From a virus, in the IMG/VR virus record IMGVR_UViG_3300027806_000082, positions 1 through 37,760 of that record: a stretch of 37,760 nt of DNA, one strand, 5' to 3'. The stretch's first letter is position 1, and each line of letters opens with the position of its first letter. The position numbers and the translations under genes were made by a program. This document shows, in pieces, positions 9,155-19,200 of the stretch. A model generated the notes under the pieces. The model did not search any database and was not told the DNA's origin. It worked only from the letters and a program-made list of their open reading frames with translations.

Positions 9155-10327
9155 TTATGGTGTCGATGAACACTCTGGTGATGGGGGCGATTCTGCATCA
9201 ATAGGGACATCAGTATCTCTAGTCACTAATTTAGAATATGGAGGATTCACAATATTACATTGAGTTGAAACTGGAGAAATATATTCACACGGAGGCGAAA
9301 AGCTTGGTTCTGGTTCGTCTATTGTGGTTAAGTAATGAAAATAATCTCCAAAAACTAAACGTTTATTTTTTTCATATGTCATTTCCTGACCATATTCTTT
9401 AGTCATAGCAATATCGTCTATACTGAATTGATTAATAAATGTTAGTAATGGAGTATTATTAATTGGTTTTGTATAGTCAACTGGAATAATTTCCAATTCA
9501 TTATCTTCAGTAATATCAATAAAAAAATCATGACCAACTTCTTCACACGCTAATTCAATTAAATCTAATAGTGACATTTCATCATTAGAAGTTCTATAAT
9601 TATCTGGTATGATATTTATTAATCTATCTAATTTTAATTTCAGGCATACTTTAGATATTGGAATTTGTATTTGTTTACCGTTTAACTCAGTTAGCGCCTT
9701 TTTTAAAAATATACCTTTATAGTTAGCCCCAGATTTCATAAAATCTTTACATTTTTCAATACCGTCACAATCATCAATGGATGGTTCTAAGAAATATAAA
9801 GTGTTTAATACTGTATGTTCAAGTTGTGATGGTGGTCTATCATAAATAGTATTAAGAATTATAGTGATTTTAGATAATAAATTTCTACCATCACTCAATG
9901 TTAATCTATATTTATATCCACCATTGTCTTCACTATAAGTATGATTACTTAAGATTCCACGAAAACAAAAATTACCCATAATAAAAGTATATATATAACC
10001 TAGTCTTCCATCATAAGGTAATAAATTTGGTCCTGGCGGACATAATGGCGAACAACCAGATGGAGCACATTCTTCCTTAAAACTTAGTAAGTCTACATTA
10101 ACAGTAGATTCTGATCCACCAATACCTAATTTACTACTAAAACCTAAAATAAAACAATTTAAAAATTTAGTTTGTATATTTTGATTAGTAAAATAATCTG
10201 CACATCCACTAGCACCACATCCGTTTGGATCATAGCCACAAATAAAACAATCGCTTGATGAAGGACAAGGATCGGTATTACAAGGATCAGTTTCAAATGT
10301 TTGGAACGGAAATTCAAATGTAGACAT
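9155..10327 (-). CDS. Cys-rich distal tail / hub-like protein
   Basis: The protein is 390 aa with 18 Cys. Residues 16-42 hold six Cys in a DPC..DPCPSSSDCFICG..NGC..SGC arrangement that looks like a metal site or disulfide knot. The body (about 45-340) is compact and β-rich, with YDGRLGYIYTFIMG, ISKVCLKLKL and LLDLIELACEEVGHDFFIDI...LEIIPVDY. That texture recalls gp27/gpD-like hub domains, which combine β-barrels with a helix. The C-terminus is a Pro-Ser-Cys tail. Its 3' end overlaps the earlier of two possible starts of the giant tip gene; the two proteins may together form a hub. No clear ribosome-binding site is visible: the start codon sits only two bases from the preceding stop, so coupled translation is likely. 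Assignment rests mainly on order. Confidence 0.6.
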   Translation of the reverse strand: MSTFEFPFQTFETDPCNTDPCPSSSDCFICGYDPNGCGASGCADYFTNQNIQTKFLNCFILGFSSKLGIGGSESTVNVDLLSFKEECAPSGCSPLCPPGPNLLPYDGRLGYIYTFIMGNFCFRGILSNHTYSEDNGGYKYRLTLSDGRNLLSKITIILNTIYDRPPSQLEHTVLNTLYFLEPSIDDCDGIEKCKDFMKSGANYKGIFLKKALTELNGKQIQIPISKVCLKLKLDRLINIIPDNYRTSNDEMSLLDLIELACEEVGHDFFIDITEDNELEIIPVDYTKPINNTPLLTFINQFSIDDIAMTKEYGQEMTYEKNKRLVFGDYFHYLTTIDEPEPSFSPPCEYISPVSTQCNIVNPPYSKLVTRDTDVPIDAESPPSPECSSTP

Positions 10328-10329
10328 AT

Positions 10330-11451
10330 TTATACATTATGCACGTAAGTAGTGTCGTTGGTATGAACGCGAGCGGTCTTGGTGAGATTTTGCTGCTTAA
10401 TAATATAATCTCCACAAATCATATCATTTAATACAACATATCCAGTGTTAGAATTATAAGTAAAATTATTCGGTCCTGTTATTTGTATTGGTATAGTGGA
10501 ATCTAAATTAATCATAAGATTGCCAAATCCTGGCTTGGGTTGTGTTTTTTCGTAAAATTGTGGTAATTGGGGAATATTATATTTATCAATTATATTTGGT
10601 TGAATTTGCGGAATATTAATTTCAAAACAGTCCTTATTCCAAGAATTATTATTTAACTTCGTAATTAGTACTGGTCCATTCCTATCTATTATTTTAATAG
10701 AATATTGTCCCGATTGCAAATTTTGAATTGTTATTTTTTTGCTATTAACTAAATATCCACTATTATTTAAATATATTTGATATTCTATATTATCAGATAC
10801 ACCATCAATATCTATACTTATAGATCCCAATGGAAAATTTTGCCTATATAATGGCCTAATAAACTTATTGCTATAGATACCGTCGCTATTAATAGCTTGA
10901 ATACTATTAAAATTTTTATTATCTAAAATATTTACTATAGTAGTATTTTTATTAGCTGCATAATAATTAAATTTATTTAAAATATCTATAATTGATAGTT
11001 TATATTGTTTTGTATCAATATTAAGTATAATATTTTCTTTTATATTAAATTCATATTTATAATTATCTGATAAAATTAATAAACCAATAATTAATTTAGC
11101 TGATGACTGCATATTTATAGTTAAAGATAAGGGTATGGTAATATCGTTTAGTATGATAGAATAAGAGTGACCATTTTTAATCTTTAATCCATTAGCTATA
11201 TAAAAATAATAATAGTTTTGGTATCCAAGATTTATATCTCCACAATTAATTACTACTGTTTGTGTATATTTTTTTTGGGTAGTTTGGTCTATAATAATAA
11301 TTTGATCTCCAATATTAATATTAAAATTAGATAGCAAATTTTTAGGAATCAAAATAGTATTATGTAGATTCATAATTTCGTAAAATATAGGCGGATTTAA
11401 TTTAGTGTAATCGCCCTTAATACTAAAGTCCACATTTATTCCTGAGAGCAT
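10330..11451 (-). CDS. Ig-like / SprB-repeat-like tail structural protein, extremely AT-rich
   Basis: The protein is 373 aa, dominated by Ile, Asn, Tyr and Leu. Two β-sandwich-like units are visible: residues about 205-260 (GSISIDIDGVSDNIEYQIY ... IQNLQSGQYSIKII) and about 310-360 (IPIQITGPNNFTY ... YVVLNDMICGDYIIK). The pattern of ITGPNNFTY, then a linker, then GDYIIK resembles SprB-type or Cna-like surface modules. One sampled line (10981-11040) is only 13% GC, well below its neighbours. A good AAGGA ribosome-binding site precedes the ATG. Lying between two tail genes in one operon, it is probably a virion accessory such as a tip decoration or fibre, but no specific family is recognised. 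Confidence 0.5.
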   Translation of the reverse strand: MLSGINVDFSIKGDYTKLNPPIFYEIMNLHNTILIPKNLLSNFNINIGDQIIIIDQTTQKKYTQTVVINCGDINLGYQNYYYFYIANGLKIKNGHSYSIILNDITIPLSLTINMQSSAKLIIGLLILSDNYKYEFNIKENIILNIDTKQYKLSIIDILNKFNYYAANKNTTIVNILDNKNFNSIQAINSDGIYSNKFIRPLYRQNFPLGSISIDIDGVSDNIEYQIYLNNSGYLVNSKKITIQNLQSGQYSIKIIDRNGPVLITKLNNNSWNKDCFEINIPQIQPNIIDKYNIPQLPQFYEKTQPKPGFGNLMINLDSTIPIQITGPNNFTYNSNTGYVVLNDMICGDYIIKQQNLTKTARVHTNDTTYVHNV

Positions 11452-11461
11452 ATCTTTTCCT

Positions 11462-13243
11462 TTATGGGCAAGATGGTTTTACATATGACATATTAAGTCT
11501 AAATACGTTATTACCTATTGTTTCTTGATCATTTACTTTGAACCAACAATCTAAATTTATATTATTATCATTTTGTAAGTCTTGTAAAACTTTTTCCGCA
11601 CAAGCTCTCAATTCTTGAATAGTAGATTGAGACATATTAAAGTTGCAACTATTCTTATTGAGTGTGGCAGTTACGGCTATATCATATTTTTCAGCTGACT
11701 TACAACATAGATTTTGAATAAGTACACCCTTATCTCCTCGTCCAGGTATTATAAATTCTACTATATTATCTCTTGGTTTATCATGTGTAATTTCTACATC
11801 AACTTTTTTAGCTCCTAATATATTACAATTTGCTTTATTAGATAATACAAATGTAAAGTTAATTTCACCTTGAGATAAATTTCTATTAATTTGTGAACTA
11901 ACTAATCTAAGATCACATAATTCGGGTGTAGTTGGAGATGGTGATGGAGATGCCGATGAACACGGATCACTAGTAGCGCTCAAGGCACAATTATCTTTTA
12001 TATAACCACGATTAGCAACACTATCAAAAAAACCCTCACTATTATAATAATAATTAGCAATACTTTTTAAATTTTCTTCTTTAGCAAATCTTGTTAAAAA
12101 ATTATTAGCATTACCAATTTTTTCATTTAGATTACAATTAGTAATTGTATTGTCTGATATACCAGCTGACATTTTAATAATTTTATCAAAATTATTATCA
12201 ACTAATCCTTGTATATTGCCCGTTAATGTAATAGTTTCTCCTTCTCCATCCAAACTTTGTTCCACATTAAGAGTTGTAAATACTTTATCTTCAGGTCCAC
12301 TAGAACATCCACTCGGCCTATATATAATTTCACCAGTAACGCTAATACTATTTTCTATAGGATTAATATCAATAGTTCTAAAATCTAATAGAGATATTCC
12401 TCCTGTATATGTTGCAAAAGCGGTGGTCAATTCAGATGTTGGAGGATTAAATACTCCAGCAATATTTATATCTCGTAATTTTTCAATTCTGTCACGAATA
12501 TATGTTTCAGCAGCTGCTAATCCATATGTGTGTCCTGTTTCTGTACTTCCACCATTACAATCCGTTAAGCCCCTAATACCACCAGCGCTTATACTAAAAT
12601 TAGTCTTAATATGTCTATTACCCCAGCCCTTAAAATCTGACCATTGAGACATTGGGACAGGATAACTGCCACCAGACCAGTTGAATGTATCATCATTGAT
12701 GCTAACAGAAAATTGTTCTGATAAATTATTAAGCATTAATCCATTTAAAATAGATGATGAGCTGCCCGATGATTCTATTTTACCAGGATATGCTGGACGT
12801 TCACCAAAAGATAATCCAATATCATTAGTATAAAGATCAATTTCAATAGTATATGGAGCCATATTAACCCATGTAGGCATATTCCCTTCACTAATATTTA
12901 ATGAAGTGATTCTTCCATAACCTTTAATAATTGTACTATCACATTTAATTTCTACATAAACACATTCTCTATATTGTCCTATTTGTAATATATCTTTTAA
13001 GCCAGTAACCCCACCAGCACCAGTAGTTACTACTTCATTAAAACTACTACCAACAACACTACCATTAAGAGTTACTTTGAGTACGCCTCCTATAGTTAAA
13101 TCTCCAGCCTTATATTTTTCTAAAGCTATATTTAAGAATGGAGAAGGTATTAATTGCTTACCTCCAACCATTACAGAAGCCCCAGCATTACTAGGACCGC
13201 CACCAGAAAAAATTGTAGATACATCGCATGTTGAAGTTGGCAT
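11462..13243 (-). CDS. Distal-tail structural protein with Ser-Pro hinge
   Basis: The protein is 593 aa, encoded immediately after the tape measure, where distal tail proteins lie in siphoviruses. Residues about 1-420 are β-rich with GGKQLIPSPFLNIALEKY near the start, LNGSVVG and GYGRITSLNISEG. A Cys-Pro-Ser hinge (DPCSSASPSPSP, residues about 423-436) leads to a second domain of about 155 residues with CCKSAEKYDIAVTAT and a SCP end. The hinge suggests two separately folded parts, one in the tail ring and one exposed. A TAGGAT ribosome-binding site lies inside the end of the tape-measure gene. No enzymatic motif is seen. Role is from position and texture; an exact Dit homologue is not claimed. 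Confidence 0.6.
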   Translation of the reverse strand: MPTSTCDVSTIFSGGGPSNAGASVMVGGKQLIPSPFLNIALEKYKAGDLTIGGVLKVTLNGSVVGSSFNEVVTTGAGGVTGLKDILQIGQYRECVYVEIKCDSTIIKGYGRITSLNISEGNMPTWVNMAPYTIEIDLYTNDIGLSFGERPAYPGKIESSGSSSSILNGLMLNNLSEQFSVSINDDTFNWSGGSYPVPMSQWSDFKGWGNRHIKTNFSISAGGIRGLTDCNGGSTETGHTYGLAAAETYIRDRIEKLRDINIAGVFNPPTSELTTAFATYTGGISLLDFRTIDINPIENSISVTGEIIYRPSGCSSGPEDKVFTTLNVEQSLDGEGETITLTGNIQGLVDNNFDKIIKMSAGISDNTITNCNLNEKIGNANNFLTRFAKEENLKSIANYYYNSEGFFDSVANRGYIKDNCALSATSDPCSSASPSPSPTTPELCDLRLVSSQINRNLSQGEINFTFVLSNKANCNILGAKKVDVEITHDKPRDNIVEFIIPGRGDKGVLIQNLCCKSAEKYDIAVTATLNKNSCNFNMSQSTIQELRACAEKVLQDLQNDNNINLDCWFKVNDQETIGNNVFRLNMSYVKPSCP

Positions 13244-13249
13244 AATATT

Positions 13250-16200
13250 TTATCCTAAAAGAGCTTTCATGATAGTTTCTTTCATCACTGGTATTACTTT
13301 ATCATAAATATTTTGTACTAATTGAGTATCTCTATTTGGATTATTCTGAATATTAACATCCAAAGTATCATTAAGATTTAGATTAACATCTCCAGTATAA
13401 GAATGAGAAATACTAGCCTTAATTTCTTTATTAAATTCTACACTAAATCTATTTAGTGTTTCACTTAGTTTTTCAGCAGTAGTTTTAAAGATGCTCATAT
13501 TTGTTGACAAGTCTTGCATTGGTTGAATAATAGCATTCGTAGATGCACTAAACTTATCTATTGTTTGATCGAATATTTGACTTGATGGAGTATTACGATT
13601 ACGTTGTAGATTATAAATATCTCCAGGTGGTGGAGGAGCAACAGTTGGAGATCTAGACCCATTATTTCTTTCCGCATCTCTTAATGCTTTTTCCATTTGT
13701 CCTTGAATTTGTTCACTCATTGACTGTGCAGCTTTATTAATATTTATTTTTCTTGCCGCGGCTTCAAGTTCATCTCTTAAAGACTTTATTTGTTCGGCTG
13801 CTGTTCGACCAGCCTCTGTTGTAGTATCTAATTCAAATAAAGCCCTGTTTAAAGCTCTGATTTGATCAGTTGCTGTTTGGGCTGATCCAAAATCACTTGT
13901 AACAGTTTTTGCTTGTTCTTTAGATAAGGCTCCTGGAGTTAGAATAAAATCAACTTCTGCTATCCCAAAGTTTTTAACTGTTGGCTGGCTAATTTTAGAT
14001 AAAATATCTGATAATGGTTGAGCAAATTCTGCCAATGCTGGTATTGGTTGCTGCCTACTAATAAGTTTTTGTTCACTAGCTCTAGTTTGAGCTTCAATTC
14101 TTTGAATATTCTCTATTATTGCGGGAAATAGTCCTGTAAGTTCTAGATTAAAGTTATTGAATATTCTGGTAGTTTCTTGTTGGGAAGTTTCCATTTGTGT
14201 TAATAATGATGCTTCAATGGCCTCTCCAGCAATTCTTCTTTGTTGTTGTCCAGCAGCAACAGCCAGCCCTGGAGCATTTGGGAAAATTGTAGATAAATAT
14301 GGTTTGAATGCTTCTGGTAAATAAGAACCAATAATATCTCCAATATTTCTACCTTCAGCAAATAATTCACCAAGAACTTGAACTTGTGCTCTACGCTCAG
14401 CTTCATTAGTAGGTCTAGCGGTACCAACTACAAACCTAGCTGCTCTGGCTACTAGTCCTCTAATTTCTGCATCGCTTACTCCTCTAGCTTTTAAGAATCT
14501 TGTACCTTCGGTTCTAAATAATCTAGCTTGTGCAGCATCTGTGAATCTATTAGTTTGTGCCGCATTAATAGACTCTATGGTTTGTTGTAATTTAATAAAT
14601 TGTTCTGGATTTTCTGCCGCATCTAAAAATTCAAATAATAATTCTGTACTAGTATCAAATTTATTTTGTGCCTCTGCTATCTTATCAAGAGCGTTTTTGG
14701 TTTTTTCTCCACTAGTAGCAATAGTATTTAATGCTTGATTCAATCTTGCTATAGCAGATATTTCTTTTTCATATAAATTTTTGAGTGGCGCTTTGGCTTT
14801 TATATCTGCTTGATTCTTTTTTATATTTTCATCTAAACTTTGAGCTATTTGTCTACGCTTATTTAATTCTGCTACTATTACTCTAGGATCTGTGGTACCA
14901 GCTTGTGGAATACCTCCTCCAATATTCTTAGTTAATTGTTGAATAGCAATATCGAAAGGCTTATTAAGATCAGATAAAGAAGCTGTAACTCCTAGTAATC
15001 TATTTAATTCATTAGCCTCTTGAGCCTCTAATTGTAATCTTTGTGTTGTAGATTCAATTAATTTACTTTCTAGATCCAATCTAAATTTTATTTGTTCATT
15101 TAATTTATCTTCAATTTTAGCAGTAGCTTCTATTATTTCTGAATATGCCTTTTGTGATTTTTCGGATGTTTTTAATAATGCGGATAATGCTGCATTATTT
15201 TGAATTAATTCATTAACACTATTAATTGATTCTTTATTTCCATCCAAAGTACTATTAACACTAGCTGCTAGTTCATTGAATATTTTTTTAAGTACTCCAC
15301 CTTCATTAGTAATTCTACTTAATGATGGTCCTAATTTTTCTTCTAGTTGATCTCTTAAAGCATCTCCAGCTCTACCTTGTGGAGAAGATTGTATTTCTTT
15401 TAATACGGCTGGCAATTCTTGTTGTATAACACGAGCAGCTTCTACTTGACTTCTTAATTCTTCAAATAGTTTTTGTTGTTCTGGCGAAGATCCTTGAATA
15501 TTTAACAAGCCAGAAACTGTACTAGATACAGCGCTTAAATCTTCTGCACTAGCGCCGCTCAAATTATTGAGTACACCTATTTGTCTTCTTAAGACTTCTC
15601 CACCCTGAATTCTTGGTTCTCCACCAAGAATAGATAACCTTCTTTCTAAGTCATCAAACTGATCCATAGTTTTACCAAGAGACATTTCTACACGACCAGC
15701 TAATGTTACTAAAACATTATCCAGAGTTACTAAACTTAATTTAAATTTATTATTAGCATTAGTTAATTCTCTTAATGCTGCTATCTCTACGTTTTTAGCA
15801 CCAACATAATTCTCAACAACTCTTTTTACAGCATCACTGTTTGCTCCCCCAAGAGCAAAGAATTGTCTTTCTGCTTCTGCTGTAGTAATATCTCCAGTTT
15901 CAGTTTTTGCTCTTACAAATTGACGCTGTATAAAATCTTTGGTAGTTTCATCAAATATTCTATTGAAGTTACCCAAATTATTACGTTGACTATCTACAAG
16001 TTCTTGCATAGTGGACATGTCGCTAAATGGAATACCTTCAGCCACTAGTCTACTCTTTAATAATGTTCTAAATGTGAAGTTTAATTCATTGATAGCTCCT
16101 ATTTGTGGAGTACGACCAACTTCTGTTCTTAAAGACTCTCCAGTGAATCCTCTATTTTTAAGTTGAGTAAACTGTGGTAAAATTTTATCCACAAAAGTAG

Positions 16201-19200
16201 CGTTAGCTAAACTAAAAGCTTGAGAATTTTTAGTAGCTTCATCTAAATTCTTATATAATCTATCTAATTGTTCACTACTCTTTTTTAATCCACTATTAAA
16301 AGCTCCAAATAATTGAACTCCTACTTCTATAACAGTAATTGCAGCTCCAACCCACGGAATAAGATTCTTGAATGCTCCCAATAACTGTGCCGCAACACCA
16401 GGAGCTGCAACTTGTACTGGACCTGCTACATTTGCTGGTAGACGCACAGCATTATATGCTGCGGTAACTGATGCTGCTTTATTAGCAGCATTACTTAATG
16501 CTGTAATAGCTGTAACGCTAGTTAATATAGTTAAAGTAATATCATTAATAGCTGAACCAAAATTATTCGCTATTTCTAAACTATCAATCTCTCCCTTAGT
16601 GCTTTGTACAGAAGCATCTAATTCCGTAAATGTTTTTTGTAAATCTTGCGCGGCCTGCAATCTTAATTCTTCTGTTGGAGCACTACTAATAGCTTGTACT
16701 GTTTTATCAAACTTACCAAAAATATCTACATTCTTTAATAATGCTTTTTCTAAAGCTTTACCAGTAGTATCAGTTAAAGCTCCACTAACTAATCCACTAA
16801 TAGCCGTACCAGCTTGTCCAGCAGCAACAACTCCTTTACTTGCTCCGACAGTATTTAAAGCTATGCCAGCACTTAATGTTAAACTACTAGCTTCTCTAAT
16901 AGCCCCACCCAATGCTGTACCAAACATACCTATAGTGCCATCTAATTTACCAAAACTAGATGATAATTTTTCAATTTGTGGTAAAATAACCGCTGTAATA
17001 GCAGCTATCACACCAGGAGCACCTCCTATCATATCTACAGCACCACCTTGGGCATATCCTACAACTCCACCCTTATTAAAACCTTGTACTTTATCAGCTT
17101 TATTTAGTCTATTTAAATTACCATAACCAATTCTTTTTGCTGCTTTTTTATTAAATACAAATTCACCAGGAGTTAAGAGAGCTGGAACAGTATCTTCTTC
17201 GGAAACTGAACCACCCATAGCAAATCTACTTAATGCTAAATTTGCCTTACCCATAGGAGTTTTAAAATATCTTTCAATTTGAGCTATAAATTTAGTAGCA
17301 TCTTTACCTCCTGGACCAATAGTTCTAGTAATATCTGTTGGTATATTTGTAAAAGCAGATCCAAATATTTTAGATGCTGACTTTAATCCTGTGGGAAAAT
17401 CAATAGATTTCGTATCCTCATCCTTTGAGGTTAATGGAGCACCAAGTATATTTAAAGCAGACTCTAGACCCGCGCCAACAACATTATAAAAACCAGCATT
17501 TTCAATAGATTTTTGGATAAGGCTAGAATTATCACTAACAGAAGCACCAAGACCAGACTCAGAAGACAAGCTTTTAGCTATATTTACTACAGAAGATTCA
17601 AATCCTGTGTATAGCATGTTTTGTAATTTTTCAGCATAGTCCTTGCCTAATTGACTACTAATAGTGCTAGTAATAATTTTAATAAATTTTTGTTGGGGCT
17701 CATCTGCTGTACCAACATTTATTCCTCTAATATTTTGATAATCTTTTGATGAAAATGCGGGTGGAACTTCAACAGGAAAAGTACCTAAAGACGATTCTCC
17801 TTTAGCTCCAGAACCATATCTTAATCCAACTAAACCAAATGTCATAATTTTATTAGCCAGACCTTGTTGACCTCTAGTAATATCTTCAGTAACAGCTTGC
17901 TGTTTACCTAATAATGCTTGGGTTTGTAAAGCTTGTTTAGCTTCTGATACCGCTACACTTTTTTGGGTTAGTTTATCTTGCGCTTGTTTTATTTTTGTTA
18001 TATCCAAACCACTATTTAATGCATTTTTATTATTTTTTCTAATATCATTTGGCGTTACTATTCTTGGTATTGATTGACCCTTGTTTGAGCCTTGTTTAAG
18101 AACAATAGGATTAGGAGCAGTTATATTGCCATTATCGTCCACAATATCATTTCCAAATATGCTCTTAAGTATATCGCTATCTTTTAGTGGCGCTAGTACT
18201 CCCTTACTTGTGGAGCCTTCCTTAAATTTTTGTACATATCCACCTCTGGCGAATTCTTGTACTAGTCCACTTTTTAAAAGTTGATTGATTGTTTCTGTAA
18301 ATGCAGTAGCGTGTCCTGGCTTAGCTGCTACGCCTCCACTAATAAAACTATCAAAATATTGTAAAGCCGTATTTGCTTTTGCTACTTTTTGTGGTTCACT
18401 ATCTCCTAATGATGCTATATATTTTGGTATAGCTAATTTAATTTTTTCAGCTGAATTTCCTGGAAATACTCCAGCTAAACTAGTTTTACCACCGCTTTGT
18501 CTAAAAGAAGATAACGGATTTTTAATAGTATCTAATAGTGTAGAAGTAGCACTAGCCGTTTCTGCTTTCATACGAGGAATAGCAGCTAGTGATAAGCCGT
18601 AGTCACTAATAACTTGTTCTAATTCTGGAGCATATTCAGCTTTCTTTTCTTTAGATAGTGCGCTAGCGGGAGACATAATTCCCTGAGCAGCAGCCATCAA
18701 TAATTCTCGTCCTCTATCAAAAAATCTTTCTCTTCTTTTTTGTGTATCTGATTTTGGTGCTTTGGTTGCTATTTGTGATCCAAATGGAGCAATTTTTTCT
18801 CTAAAAAATCCTTTCTTTCCATCTGGACCAATGGTTAAATCTTTCTCAAGATCAGCAGTAATTTTAGATTCTGGTACTTCAATAAATTCTCTACCAATAG
18901 CGATACCGCTACCTCCAGTAGTCATTATATCATATGCTTGTGCTTTAGCATATTTAATAAAATCTTCGGTAGAAAGACGATCAACTTCTTCGGGAGATAA
19001 TTCAATAAATTTACTACGAGCGCCTCTGCGTCTTTTAACTCCTCTTCCTTTAGTACCATCTTTAAATTTTTGAACTTCTCCACCACTATTCATTCTAGCT
19101 AAATTTTCAATACCAATAGCTTGCACTGCACTTTTACGAATAACAAATTCACCAGGAGTTAAATTTGCTCTAAATGTATCGCTATTACCACTACCAGGAA

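Noticed and set aside
12150-12647. Plus-strand ORF of 165 codons inside the distal tail gene
   Set aside because: Antisense to a well-supported gene, no plausible start signal, no recognisable protein features.
1967-13243. Diversity-generating retroelement acting on the tip proteins
   Set aside because: No reverse transcriptase and no template/variable repeat pair with adenine-specific differences were seen in the window; it could exist outside.
16368-17126. Long plus-strand ORF (252 codons) inside the tape measure gene
   Set aside because: Antisense shadow of an Ala/Ser/Leu-rich coding region; composition is low-complexity and no ribosome-binding site or neighbour supports it.
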